64,000 nt of DNA from the NCBI GenBank assembly GCA_021793645.1, contig JAJYSJ010000013.1, forward strand, positions 19,506-83,505. Reading direction: 5' to 3'. Shown in pieces: positions 34,130-42,554 of this stretch (position 1 is the first letter of the stretch; every line of letters starts with the position of its first letter). A model generated the notes under the pieces. It worked only from the letters and a program-made list of their open reading frames with translations. It ran no database searches and was not told the origin of the DNA. Source of the stretch: Bacillota bacterium. Lineage in GTDB: Bacteria; Bacillota; Sulfobacillia; JAJZYS01; JAJYTV01. Made by a program: the position numbers and the translations under genes.

Positions 34130-34463
34130 CTGTCGGCTGACCCCAACTCTCGCTTCTCGGATTAGGAAGCCCCCCGATCGACGCAAGACGATTGACGCAA
34201 AAATGCAAAGCGGGCGGCAGACTGCCGCCCTAATGAGCCCAATTCCCACACACCTCTAAAACAGAGGTTTCCTGAAAACAGCCAGCGCGGCATGCCCTCG
34301 CATCAGGGGGTAGTCGTATTGCACGATCCCCTGGATGGGAGACTTCTGGCCATCGTCGATGCGGGCGCCATCACAGCGATTCGCACAGCTGCCGCAAGTG
34401 CGCTGGCGACGCGGATCTTGGCCCGTGAGGACGCGGGCGTCCTGGCAGGGTGCGGTGCACTAT

Positions 34464-34686
34464 TATGGAGTAAAAGAATGGGTTAGGGTGCAGGTCAACA
34501 TAACTCTTGAGCAGATTTGGGCGAAGAGACAAAGCACGTCTCTCCTTGGCCTACACACAAGTTTATCCAGGAGTGACCGCAAAGCGGGGTAATTGCTTTC
34601 GCAGAAGGGCCCCTCACCTGTTAGATTGAAAGGTGATGGTCACGAGGTTGAACCACGACATTCTAGCGGAAGGTGAGTTATTCTCT
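34464..34686. other. Junction DNA between the truncated cyclodeaminase and the kinase-like gene
   Basis: No gene. The stretch is visibly richer in A+T than its surroundings and belongs to the foreign segment that carries the next gene. Confidence 0.4.
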
Positions 34687-35919
34687 ATGCCGTCACCGGC
34701 AGAGCCTTACCTGTCTCACCAAACTCGAATTGCACGCTACGCCGACGTATCCACTGCCCTCGCGTTACTAAGTGATGAACAGCTTCGCGAGCTAGTGAAA
34801 CAGGCTGTGGTCCTTGATTCCGGTATCGGTGGTGCGACGGCGTTGTTGCGGCTTGAGGATACGTTGGTCTTCGTGAAGATCGTTCCACTTACAGAATTGG
34901 AAAGACGCCCCGAGAATGTCATGTCCACTGCAAACGTGTTCCAACTCCCCACATTTTGTCACTACGGCATAGGTTCGCCAGGCAGTGGCGTGTGGCGCGA
35001 GGTCGCCTCCCACGCCATGACGACGAACTGGGTATTGGCGAAACGGTCTGAGAGCTTTCCGCTGATGTATCACTGGCGGGTGCTACCAAAGACAGAAAGC
35101 CGAATGCCCACCCCTGAGGAACTGTCGGATGTCTCCCGTATGGTCGCGTTCTGGGACGGCTCCTTGGCAGTGCGGGATCGTCTTGAGGCAATTGAGAAAC
35201 CGTTGACCAGTGTCGTACTCTTCTGCGAGTACTTTCCCTATAATCTGTACGACTGGCTGACAGAGCAGGTCGCTAGCGGTGAAGATGCTGCCAACTCGGC
35301 GTTCAATATGTTGGAGCCAGAGTTGCGATCTGCGGTCTCTTTTATGAATGCGAACGGGTTACTACACTTTGATGTTCATTTCAGAAACATTCTTACCGAC
35401 GGACGAGGTATATATATTTCAGACTTCGGTCTTGCGACAAGATCTCGCTTCAAGCTATCCGAGTCCGAACTGGAGTTTCTCGGGAAAAACAGGACTCATG
35501 ACGGGTGTTATGTGGTGACCGAGTTAGTGAACTGGCTTGTAATGGCTTTGACCGGCCTGATGCAGCGAACAGACCGCGTAGACTTCATACGACGGTGCGC
35601 TGACGGTTACGAGCCGACGGAGGTTATGGCTTCAGCCGCAGCGATCATCAAACGTTACGCACCCATAGCCGTCGTGATGAACGAATTCTATAGGAATCTC
35701 GATGTGCCGCGATCTGGTAGCCATGGGCCGGCCCCTCGGCGAGGACGGCCAGCACCAGAAGTGCGGGGAGGGACGGAAGCAGCGCATCCATACGGAGCCA
35801 CCACAGTGGGTATGGCGCATCTGTCAAGCTCTCCGTTGCCTGCACTGAGAGCAAGAGGGGGCTGCCCCTCTGCGTCCGCTCGGCCGCGTTCGGGACAGCC
35901 CCGTTGGTGCGCGTTCTAG
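34687..35919 (+). CDS. Kinase-fold protein (protein kinase/phosphotransferase-like), horizontally acquired
   Basis: 410 residues if ATG 34687 (AAGGTGAG 9 nt upstream) is used; GTG 34633 is an alternative. The kinase core is clear: VFVKIVPLTELE (candidate ATP lysine), LLHFDVHFRNILTDG (catalytic loop with the HxD-N pattern) and ISDFGLA (DFG metal site). I recall similar catalytic loops (HFDAHFRN) in actinobacterial kinase-like proteins of unknown role. From about 35705 the frame runs through the antisense of a padR fragment, so the last 70 residues are probably junk tail. The A+T-richer composition and truncated genes on both sides indicate transfer. Confidence 0.7.
   Translation: MPSPAEPYLSHQTRIARYADVSTALALLSDEQLRELVKQAVVLDSGIGGATALLRLEDTLVFVKIVPLTELERRPENVMSTANVFQLPTFCHYGIGSPGSGVWREVASHAMTTNWVLAKRSESFPLMYHWRVLPKTESRMPTPEELSDVSRMVAFWDGSLAVRDRLEAIEKPLTSVVLFCEYFPYNLYDWLTEQVASGEDAANSAFNMLEPELRSAVSFMNANGLLHFDVHFRNILTDGRGIYISDFGLATRSRFKLSESELEFLGKNRTHDGCYVVTELVNWLVMALTGLMQRTDRVDFIRRCADGYEPTEVMASAAAIIKRYAPIAVVMNEFYRNLDVPRSGSHGPAPRRGRPAPEVRGGTEAAHPYGATTVGMAHLSSSPLPALRARGGCPSASARPRSGQPRWCAF
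35702..35791 (-). pseudogene. N-terminal stub of a PadR-like regulator
   Basis: Minus-strand ATG 35791 encodes about 30 residues (LLPSLPALLVLAVLAEGPAH with GYQI), the first helix and HGYxI motif of PadR proteins. It then breaks at about 35702, where the kinase segment begins. It overlaps the tail of the kinase frame in antisense. Confidence 0.5.
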
Positions 35920-37055
35920 TATCCGTTGCCCGGGTAGCTCCAGAGATGGCCGCCAATGGGGTTGTTCGTTGCGCCAGGCACGATGCCGTTCGGCAAGAGA
36001 TCCATGCCGTCCGGTATGTCGAGGTATCCGGGAGCACTGCCGGGCACTCCGGTGTGGCCGTACTGCCAGACAATTTGATTGGACTTCGGGTCGATGATGA
36101 TCACCCGGTCGTTGTAGTCGTCGTTCAACATCACGAGACCGTTCGGGAGCTGCACGGCGAGAGAGGGGTGGTTTAGGGCGCCGGGGCCGCAACTGACCTG
36201 GTATTGCCAGAGGACCTTACCTTGGGGCGACATGATCACAATCGCTCCCGGCTGCGTGTAGAAGGCGCAGATGATGTTGCCGCTCGGGGTGAAGTTCGCG
36301 TCGGACGGGTAGTAGAAGGTGCTCGGGAAGTGCACGGTGTACTGGATCTGGCCCTGCTTATCAAGCAGGATGGCGTCGTTGCCGCCGATCTGTGTGACGA
36401 GCATGCCGCCGTTCGGTGCGGGGAAGTCTCCGTTCGGGGCGCCGAAGGTCGTCGGCGGGTTCACGCTGTAGACCCCGGTCTGGCCGTACTGCTTGATGAT
36501 CTGGTGCGTCTTGCGGTCGATGAACAGGATGCGCTGGTTTCTGATGTCGGCGACCGTGATCACCTGGCCGTTCGGCGTGTCGTAGAGGAACGCGTCGTCG
36601 GGGGTGTTCAGGTAGCCGGGCACGCTCCCCGCGACGCCCGCGTGCCCGTAGGTCCAAACGATCTGCTGCGTCTTGAAGTTGATCACCGCAAGGGTGTCTT
36701 GTCCTTCCTCATTCGTGATGATCTCGTTGAAGCGGGGGCTGAAGAAGACGTCGTCGTCGTCGTGGATCGGCGAGGTGGTGCCGGGGGACGGGAACTGCCA
36801 GACAATCTTCTTCTGCGGCGTGACGAGCAGGATGCGGTTGTTGTGCGAGTCCGCGATCAGTACATCGCCCGGAAGAATCGAACTTGCGGTCGTCGATCCC
36901 CAGGGGAGATTTGGCTTTTTGGTGGCTGCGGACTTCTGCGCGACTGTGGGATGCGCCTTCGGCTTGGGCGCCTGAGCCGTTTGGCCGCACGCGGCGAGCG
37001 GCAGTGAGAGAAGCAGCAGCAGCGCGATGAGGGACATTCGAAAGCGGATCGCCAT
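35916..37055 (-). CDS. Secreted beta-propeller lipoprotein (PQQ/NHL-type repeats)
   Basis: 379 residues from ATG 37055. Signal peptide with lipobox LPLAAC, a Lys/Pro linker, then about six blade-like repeats of the type VLIADSHNNRILLVTPQKKI-VWQF and VWQYGHTGVPGSAPGYLDIP, ending GGHLWSYPGNGY. It should lie on the outer face of the membrane. Substrate or partner is unknown; no catalytic residues recognised. The stop overlaps the kinase-frame stop (CTAG). Divergent from an aldo/keto reductase gene. Confidence 0.82.
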   Translation of the reverse strand: MAIRFRMSLIALLLLLSLPLAACGQTAQAPKPKAHPTVAQKSAATKKPNLPWGSTTASSILPGDVLIADSHNNRILLVTPQKKIVWQFPSPGTTSPIHDDDDVFFSPRFNEIITNEEGQDTLAVINFKTQQIVWTYGHAGVAGSVPGYLNTPDDAFLYDTPNGQVITVADIRNQRILFIDRKTHQIIKQYGQTGVYSVNPPTTFGAPNGDFPAPNGGMLVTQIGGNDAILLDKQGQIQYTVHFPSTFYYPSDANFTPSGNIICAFYTQPGAIVIMSPQGKVLWQYQVSCGPGALNHPSLAVQLPNGLVMLNDDYNDRVIIIDPKSNQIVWQYGHTGVPGSAPGYLDIPDGMDLLPNGIVPGATNNPIGGHLWSYPGNGY

Positions 37056-37252
37056 CGCTTCAACACCACCACTCTTGGGAAATTGCGAGGCCAGTCTACC
37101 ATGTCCAAGCGCCCCAATGCGCGGCTCCCCTGACTGCAATGGCACAGGCAGGTTTGCCCAGGGACCGAGCGAAATGGAACCCCAGTAAGCAGCGTCCGAC
37201 GACTGGCCATCACAAACAGCGATGGCAGTGTTCTTGGAGAGGTGAGAGTTAA

Positions 37253-38164
37253 TTGCGCACATTCGAAAGGGCAGGGCTCCCCAGGCTGCCGGTCATCGGT
37301 CAGGGCACCTGGTTCATGGGCGAACGACGCGCGCAGCGCTCCGCAGAAGTCGACGCCCTGCGGCTCGGCATCTCGCTGGGCATGACGCTCATCAACTCGG
37401 CGGAGCTCTACGGTGCGGGCGGTGCGGAGGAAGTCGTCGGCGACGCGATCACGGACTGCCGCGACGATGTCTTCGTGGTCACCAAGGTGTGGCCGTCCCA
37501 CGCGCGCGCCCAGGACGTCGAACTCGCTGTGCGCGAGTCGTGCAGGCGCATGCGGACCCCGTACGTCGATCTAGTGCTGCTCCACTGGCCGACGCGCAGC
37601 GTTCCCCTCAAGGAGACAGTGAACGGGTTGCGCGCTATTCAGCGCGCCGGGCTTGCACGCCACGTCGGCGTGAGCAACTTCGACGTCGCATGGCTCGAGC
37701 GTCTGCGCCGCTGCGAAGAGCACCCAGGCGAGATGCTCGCGAACGAAGTACCTTATAGCCTGTCGGAGCGCGGCGTCGAGCGGGGCGTGCTGCAGGAAGC
37801 GCAGGAGCACGGCAGGCTCGTGCTGGCATACAGTCCGCTCGCACACGGGCGCTACAGCGGCTGGGAGGGCAAGCCGGGACTGCTTGCGGCAGCTCGGACG
37901 CATAGCGCGACGCCGCTGCAGATCGCGCTCGCGTGGACGGTGCAGCGCGGGGGAATCGTGGCGATCCCGAAGGCCCTCTCGCCCGCGCACATCCGTGCGA
38001 ATGCTGCTGCTGGCGACATCGTGATCAGCCCGGAGGAGATGGCGGCGATCGGGCTGGACTTCCCAGAGGCGACGAAGCCCTTCCGCCCAGCCCTTCCGGC
38101 AAACATGGCGATGCACCGACTGGCGTTTGGCGCCATGCAGCTGCAAAAGCGGCTGCGCGGCTGA
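37253..38164 (+). CDS. Aldo/keto reductase
   Basis: 303 residues from TTG 37253, with GAGAGGTGAG upstream. AKR signatures: GQGTWFMGE, INSAELYGAGGAEEVVG (Asp-to-Asn variation at the usual DTA-xYG; the Tyr is kept), VVTKVWPSHA (catalytic Lys), LLHWP, HVGVSNFDVAWLERL, and the C-terminal NADPH region AIPKALSPAHIRANAAA. The catalytic Asp of the classical D-Y-K-H tetrad appears as Asn/Ser in INSAELYG. Substrate unknown. Confidence 0.88.
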   Translation: MRTFERAGLPRLPVIGQGTWFMGERRAQRSAEVDALRLGISLGMTLINSAELYGAGGAEEVVGDAITDCRDDVFVVTKVWPSHARAQDVELAVRESCRRMRTPYVDLVLLHWPTRSVPLKETVNGLRAIQRAGLARHVGVSNFDVAWLERLRRCEEHPGEMLANEVPYSLSERGVERGVLQEAQEHGRLVLAYSPLAHGRYSGWEGKPGLLAAARTHSATPLQIALAWTVQRGGIVAIPKALSPAHIRANAAAGDIVISPEEMAAIGLDFPEATKPFRPALPANMAMHRLAFGAMQLQKRLRG

Positions 38165-38341
38165 AGCCGCAGGGGACGTATCGGCACGCCCTGCGATGGC
38201 AAGGATCATGCAAGGGCACCAGACATTTCCTCGCGGGATTTTATCATTCTGTCGAGACAAGCCGCGCCGAAGGCGGTAGGCTGATAGCGTGTACGCCGCC
38301 CTCGCGGCGGAAAATCGTTTCGTGGGGGAGTCGGGCGGGCG

Positions 38342-39547
38342 ATGCGTGTTCTGCGAGTCTTCGGCGTCCTGGTGCTGATCGTTGTCCTGCTCGCCGTCGT
38401 CCAGATGGTGCGGGGCGTCCCGGCGCCTTCAGTGTCCTTGCAGGCGGCGATGAAGACCGTTCCGGGCCCTTCACCGAGATTGCCCTGGCCGACGAGCGGT
38501 GAAGCGGCCGTCGCGGTTCAGGGGATCGGCTCGATGGGCAGCTACGGGGGCAACGCGCCCATGCCGATCGGCAGCGTCGCGAAGGTCATGACCGCGCTGC
38601 TCGTTCTGGAGAAGCACCCGCTCTCCCTGAACCAGCAGGGTCCGAGCATCACGATGACCCAGGCCGACGTGCAGACCTACCAGCAGGACGCGGCGACGCA
38701 CCAGTCGTACGTGGCGGTCGCCGCCGGCGAGCAGCTGACGGAGTACCAGCTCCTCGAGGGACTGCTGGTGCCGTCGGGGAACAACTTCGCGCAGATCCTG
38801 GCGCGCTGGGTCGGCGGCAGCCAGGCGCAGTTCGTGCAGATGATGAACGCGAAGGCGAAGTCGCTCGGCCTCAAGAACACGACGTACGCCGACGCGAGCG
38901 GTCTCAGCCCGTCGACGGTCAGCACCGCGGGAGACCAGCTCAAGCTGGCGGAGGTCGCGATGCAGAACCCCGTGTTCACGCAGATCGTCGCTGAGCCGCA
39001 GGTCATCCTGCCGTCGCCGGAAGGCCTCGTGTACAACTACAACAAGGAAATCGGCCACACGCTCGGCAAGGACACCGTGATCGGGGTGAAGACCGGCTCC
39101 ACGCTCGCGGCCGGGGGTTGCTACATCTTTGCGATGCAGCGCAACATCGCCGGCAGGAACGTCATCGCGTACGGCGCCGTGTTCGGGGCCGGCGGACTCT
39201 ACCCGCTCGATACCGCGATCTCCGAAGGGACCACCCTGGGCACCTCCGCCCTGAACGCGGTGATGCCCGTGCGTGTGGTGCAGAGCGCGAGCCAGGTCGG
39301 GAGTCTGTCCGCACCCTGGCAAGGATCGGTCGGCGTTCAAGCAGCGCAGGGTGTGCAGTTCTACGGTTGGGGCGGGTTGCCCGTCAAGCTCTCGCTCAAG
39401 GCGAAGCCGCTGAAGGCGCCTCTTCCCGTCGGCAGCGACGTCGGGCAGTTGCGCGTGCAGGTCGGTCATCAGACGCAGTCCGTGCGGCTCAAGAGTTCGG
39501 GTACCGTGTCCAGCCCCTCGCTGCGCTGGCGCCTGCTCCGGCTCTAG
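38342..39547 (+). CDS. D-alanyl-D-alanine carboxypeptidase (peptidase S11, DacF/PBP5-like)
   Basis: 401 residues. N-terminal signal or anchor (VFGVLVLIVVLLAVVQMV), then the penicillin-binding motifs SxxK as SVAKVMTALLVLE, SxN as PSGNNFAQILARW and KTG as GVKTGSTLAAGG. The C-terminal domain (about 300-400) is beta-rich. It trims the terminal D-Ala of peptidoglycan stem peptides. The SxN motif reads SGN, as in class A carboxypeptidases. Confidence 0.92.
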   Translation: MRVLRVFGVLVLIVVLLAVVQMVRGVPAPSVSLQAAMKTVPGPSPRLPWPTSGEAAVAVQGIGSMGSYGGNAPMPIGSVAKVMTALLVLEKHPLSLNQQGPSITMTQADVQTYQQDAATHQSYVAVAAGEQLTEYQLLEGLLVPSGNNFAQILARWVGGSQAQFVQMMNAKAKSLGLKNTTYADASGLSPSTVSTAGDQLKLAEVAMQNPVFTQIVAEPQVILPSPEGLVYNYNKEIGHTLGKDTVIGVKTGSTLAAGGCYIFAMQRNIAGRNVIAYGAVFGAGGLYPLDTAISEGTTLGTSALNAVMPVRVVQSASQVGSLSAPWQGSVGVQAAQGVQFYGWGGLPVKLSLKAKPLKAPLPVGSDVGQLRVQVGHQTQSVRLKSSGTVSSPSLRWRLLRL

Positions 39548-39600
39548 GGCCGGCAGGCAGGAGCCGCTTCCTGCAATTGCGAACACTTGTACCGCCAAGA

Positions 39601-39635
39601 TGCGGCCCCGCCGGCGATTGGCCGGCGGGGCCGCA
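39601..39635. terminator. Strong hairpin behind the carboxypeptidase gene
   Basis: TGCGGCCCCGCCGGC / GCCGGCGGGGCCGCA, 15-bp perfect arms, 5-nt loop, no U-tract. Likely a transcription stop or mRNA 3' end. Confidence 0.65.
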
Positions 39636-39673
39636 CGCGCCAAGGGTCGCTTGGGAAAAGGGGAAGCAACGCA

Positions 39674-40813
39674 ATGCGTGCCCGTCCAGAAGCGGTGCGC
39701 CGCGCGCTCATCGCGCACCTGGGGCTCGCGGCCCGCGAGCGGCGGAGCTTCGCGCAGACGGTCGCTGCGCTGGGCGCCGTCCAGATGGATCCGATGCGCA
39801 TCGTGGCCCCTGCGCACCTTCTGACCCTGCGCCTGCGGCGCGGCCCGACATCTGAGGTTGCCTTTTCCAGGACGCTTGCGTCGGGGGCGGTCTTCGAAGC
39901 GCGCTTGAAGGAACGCTGCATTGTGGCAGCCCAAGACCTTCCGGCAGCGGTACCGCAGTTCGCGCGGGCTCGCGCGGAAGGATTGCTCGTCAAGCGGGGA
40001 CTCGAAGGGATCGCTGCGGAGATTATCACGGAGATCTCCCGCGGTGCGCGCTACAGCCGAGAACTCGGAACGGAGCACCGGGTCGCGAGCTTCTGGGACG
40101 AGAACCCTGCGAGCATGAAGGCGACGACGATGGCACTCGACATCCTGGCTTACGAGGGTAGGGTGATCGTCTGCGGCCGGCGCCGCGGTGAACGGCGCTA
40201 TGACCTGCCGGAGCGGCTCTTTCCGGCGTGGGAACGAACGATCGGGGATCGCACCGACGCGCGGATCGCTGCGGCGCTGCACTATGGGCGCACGATGGGC
40301 GTCTTCCTCGCGACGGATCCCTACCTCGGCTGGTCGATGGAAGATGCGTCTGCACGCCGTGCCCTCGCACAGGAGTTGTGCGCCTCGGGAGAATGGGAAG
40401 AGCTGCACATCGACGGGGTCGAACGCCCTTACCTTTGCACGCGGGACGTGGCCCAGCTACTTGCAGATCCATCTCCGGTCCGGGGGGTGCAGATCCTCGC
40501 GCCACTCGACAACCTTCTGTGGGACAGAAGGCGCCTGCGTGATCTCTTCGACTTTGACTACAAGTGGGAGGCCTATACCCCGGCCGCACAGCGACAGGTC
40601 GGACCGTACGGCATGCCTGTGCTGCTTGACGGACGGCTGGTTGCGGAACTGGACGCGCGCCGGGACCAAGAAGGCGTACTGCGCTTTCGCATTGCCGCGC
40701 GCACAAGGCTGCGCGCGGCGGAGGACCGACGCATCGCACATGCCGCCGAGCGGCTCGCCAGTGATCTTGGCACCACCGCCTTAGCGCAGCAGGTACCAGC
40801 GGCGGTGCGCTAG
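39674..40813 (+). CDS. Winged-helix DNA glycosylase-like protein (YcaQ/AlkX-type, HTH_42)
   Basis: 379 residues from ATG 39674 (AAGGGGAAG upstream). It is close in layout to YcaQ/AlkZ: an N-terminal winged helix, then the QxD catalytic-type motif in GAVQMDPMRIVAPAHLLTLR, repeated winged helices, and the conserved end QILAPLDNLLWDRRRLRDLF, YKWEAYTPAAQRQVGPYGMP and LVAELDARRD. AlkZ/YcaQ enzymes unhook interstrand crosslinks or remove alkylated bases. The QxD form is the one of the YcaQ branch. Confidence 0.82.
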   Translation: MRARPEAVRRALIAHLGLAARERRSFAQTVAALGAVQMDPMRIVAPAHLLTLRLRRGPTSEVAFSRTLASGAVFEARLKERCIVAAQDLPAAVPQFARARAEGLLVKRGLEGIAAEIITEISRGARYSRELGTEHRVASFWDENPASMKATTMALDILAYEGRVIVCGRRRGERRYDLPERLFPAWERTIGDRTDARIAAALHYGRTMGVFLATDPYLGWSMEDASARRALAQELCASGEWEELHIDGVERPYLCTRDVAQLLADPSPVRGVQILAPLDNLLWDRRRLRDLFDFDYKWEAYTPAAQRQVGPYGMPVLLDGRLVAELDARRDQEGVLRFRIAARTRLRAAEDRRIAHAAERLASDLGTTALAQQVPAAVR

Positions 40814-40837
40814 AAAACCATGCCCGGAGGGGATTGC

Positions 40838-41365
40838 GTGACGGTAAGGATGCGGGCGGCAGGCATCTTCCTATTGGCACTGACGCTCGGCGCCTGCGGC
40901 ACGGTCAGACCGGCTGCGAAGCCGGTTCCCAAGCCCAAGCCGACATCGAGTTGGGTGCTCTACACGAACCGCAAGGTTGGCGTGTCGCTGGGCCATCCTC
41001 AAGGATGGAAGCCCGTGAAAGGATACCTCTGGCGGATCGGCGGCGCGGACGGCTTCCTTCAGCTCCTCGCCCTGAACGGTGCGGACTGGACCGCGCAGCA
41101 GGCCGCGCAGAACCAAGCTGCACAACAGTTGCACCCTTTTGGCACCAATCCGACGATCGAGCCGCTCACTGCTGGCGGCCAGGCGGGATACCTCATCATG
41201 CCGTCCAAGGACGCGAACCAGCCGACGGGAGCGCCTGTGGCTGAACTGGTCCTGCCGTACCCGACCGTGGAGACGATCGACGGCGTGCAATACCACTTCT
41301 TCATCCTCGATGCGACGGCATCTCTGATTCAACGGATTGCCGCGACAGTGCACTTTTTGCAGTGA
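40838..41365 (+). CDS. Lipoprotein of unknown function
   Basis: 175 residues from GTG 40838 (GGAGGGGA upstream). Signal peptide and lipobox LTLGAC, Pro/Lys linker, then a compact domain (WVLYTNRKVGVSLGHPQGWK, GYLIMPSKDAN, VQYHFFILDATASLIQRIAA) that resembles small PsbP/MOG-like lipoproteins with the hydrophobic GWK motif. No catalytic motif. It lies between the YcaQ-like gene and the aminotransferase on the same strand. Confidence 0.72.
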   Translation: MTVRMRAAGIFLLALTLGACGTVRPAAKPVPKPKPTSSWVLYTNRKVGVSLGHPQGWKPVKGYLWRIGGADGFLQLLALNGADWTAQQAAQNQAAQQLHPFGTNPTIEPLTAGGQAGYLIMPSKDANQPTGAPVAELVLPYPTVETIDGVQYHFFILDATASLIQRIAATVHFLQ

Positions 41366-41388
41366 AACTCGCCAGGAGGGTGAACCAC

Positions 41389-42552
41389 ATGCGCCTCTCG
41401 CCGGCCGCAGAGGCCATTCCCCGTTCCGGCATCCGCGCCATGGCTGCCCTTGCGCAAGGCAAGGAGGGGCTCCTCCACCTGGAATACGGTGAGCCGGGCT
41501 TCTTCGCGCCTGAAGCGGTACGGCGTGCCGCTGCGCGTGCTGTCATGGAGGAACGCATCGTCTACACGCCGACGGATGGCCCTTTGGAACTCAAGAGAGA
41601 GATTGCGGCCAAGCTGCTGCGCGTCAATCGGGTCGCGGTCGATCCAGAGCAGGTCTTCGTTACGCACGGTGGCGTGGGTGCGCTCTACGCCTCGCTTGGC
41701 AGCGTACTCGGGCCCGGCGATCGCATCCTGATGCCCGACCCCGGTTGGCCAAACGTTCTCGGACAGGTGTACACGCTCGGGGCAGAACCCGTCTTCTACC
41801 CGCTTGAGGCGGAGCGGGGCTTCCAGCCGGAGCCTGAGTCTTGGCCGGTGGATGAGCGTACGCGTGCGGTGCTGATCAACAACCCTTCGAATCCCACCGG
41901 TGCGCAGTTCGGGCGGGACATGCTCGAGCGCATCGCCGCATTCGCCCGCAAGCACGAGCTCTGGGTGCTCTCCGACGAGGTGTACGACCAGGTCTACTTC
42001 GGCGAGCGCCCCATCAGCATGCTAGAGGTCTACCCGGAAGGGACGCTGGCGAGCTTCAGCTTCTCGAAGACGTACGCAATGACCGGCTGGCGGCTCGGCT
42101 ACGCCGTGCTGCAGCCGGGGATGCGCGACTGGACGACCAAGGTTGTCGAGTCGTGCTACTCATCCTCGTCGATGGTCGCGCAGCGCGCCGCGCTGGCGGC
42201 CCTGACGGAGGTAGGGGAGGCCGAGATCCAGCGGATGGTCGACTCCTATCGCGCAACGCGCGACCGAGCCCTTGCCATCCTGGCGCAGGCCGGCCGGCAG
42301 CGCTATGTGCCCGAGGGTGCCTTCTACCTAATGCTGCCCGTACCACGGGGCGTGTCGTCCGAAAGCTTTGCGCGCCTGCTGCTTGAGCGCAAGGGGCTCG
42401 TCGTCGTACCTGGCTCAACATTCGGCAAGCGGGCCGATGCAGAGGTGCGCATCAGTCTTGCGGCCGGAGAGGAAACGGTTGCCGACGGTGTGTCGCGCAT
42501 CCTAGAACTGACCCAGGAGTTCGAGTATGGCGCTTCGCACCTAGGAATCTGA
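41389..42552 (+). CDS. Class I/II PLP-dependent aminotransferase
   Basis: 387 residues from ATG 41389 (AGGAGGG upstream). Fold type I signatures: YTPTDGPLELKREIAAKL, PDPGWPNV, INNPSNPTGAQFGRDMLERI, LSDEVYDQVYFG and the PLP lysine in SFSFSKTYAMTGWRLGY. Resembles aspartate/aromatic-type aminotransferases of subgroup I-gamma. Substrate unresolved. thiE follows after 2 bp. Confidence 0.9.
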   Translation: MRLSPAAEAIPRSGIRAMAALAQGKEGLLHLEYGEPGFFAPEAVRRAAARAVMEERIVYTPTDGPLELKREIAAKLLRVNRVAVDPEQVFVTHGGVGALYASLGSVLGPGDRILMPDPGWPNVLGQVYTLGAEPVFYPLEAERGFQPEPESWPVDERTRAVLINNPSNPTGAQFGRDMLERIAAFARKHELWVLSDEVYDQVYFGERPISMLEVYPEGTLASFSFSKTYAMTGWRLGYAVLQPGMRDWTTKVVESCYSSSSMVAQRAALAALTEVGEAEIQRMVDSYRATRDRALAILAQAGRQRYVPEGAFYLMLPVPRGVSSESFARLLLERKGLVVVPGSTFGKRADAEVRISLAAGEETVADGVSRILELTQEFEYGASHLGI

Positions 42553-42554
42553 CA

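Larger units (their letters stand above)
32715..34268 (+). mobile_element. IS1595-family insertion sequence with passenger gene (1554 bp)
   Basis: Near-perfect terminal inverted repeats: ACCTCTGTTTCAGAGGTGTG at the left end and, at the right end, the complement of ACCTCTGTTTTAGAGGTGTG, extending to GGGAAT. Both ends are flanked by the direct repeat TTCCTGAA (32707-32714 and 34269-34276), the 8-bp target duplication usual for this family. Removing the element and one repeat restores the reading frame of the host gene. It carries a transposase and a lipoprotein gene. Confidence 0.92.
32486..34463 (+). pseudogene. Ornithine cyclodeaminase/mu-crystallin family gene, broken three times
   Basis: ATG 32486 opens VLNADDVRELLSQEVCIGAL. 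A run of five T at about 32564-32568 (four expected) shifts the frame before FLALGRGEAVQPLRVAAW. An IS1595-type element is inserted after VIAVFPE (32715-34268, with 8-bp target duplication). Behind it the gene resumes in register with NSQRGMPSHQGVVVLHD and AGAITAIRTAAASALATRIL, then ends abruptly after GVLAGCGAL near 34463, where foreign DNA begins. The NAD-binding domain is missing. Confidence 0.88.

Noticed and set aside
38471..40408. 645-codon minus-strand open frame
   Set aside because: It spans the carboxypeptidase and YcaQ-like genes in antisense, is Arg/His-rich and has no ribosome site; a GC-driven shadow.
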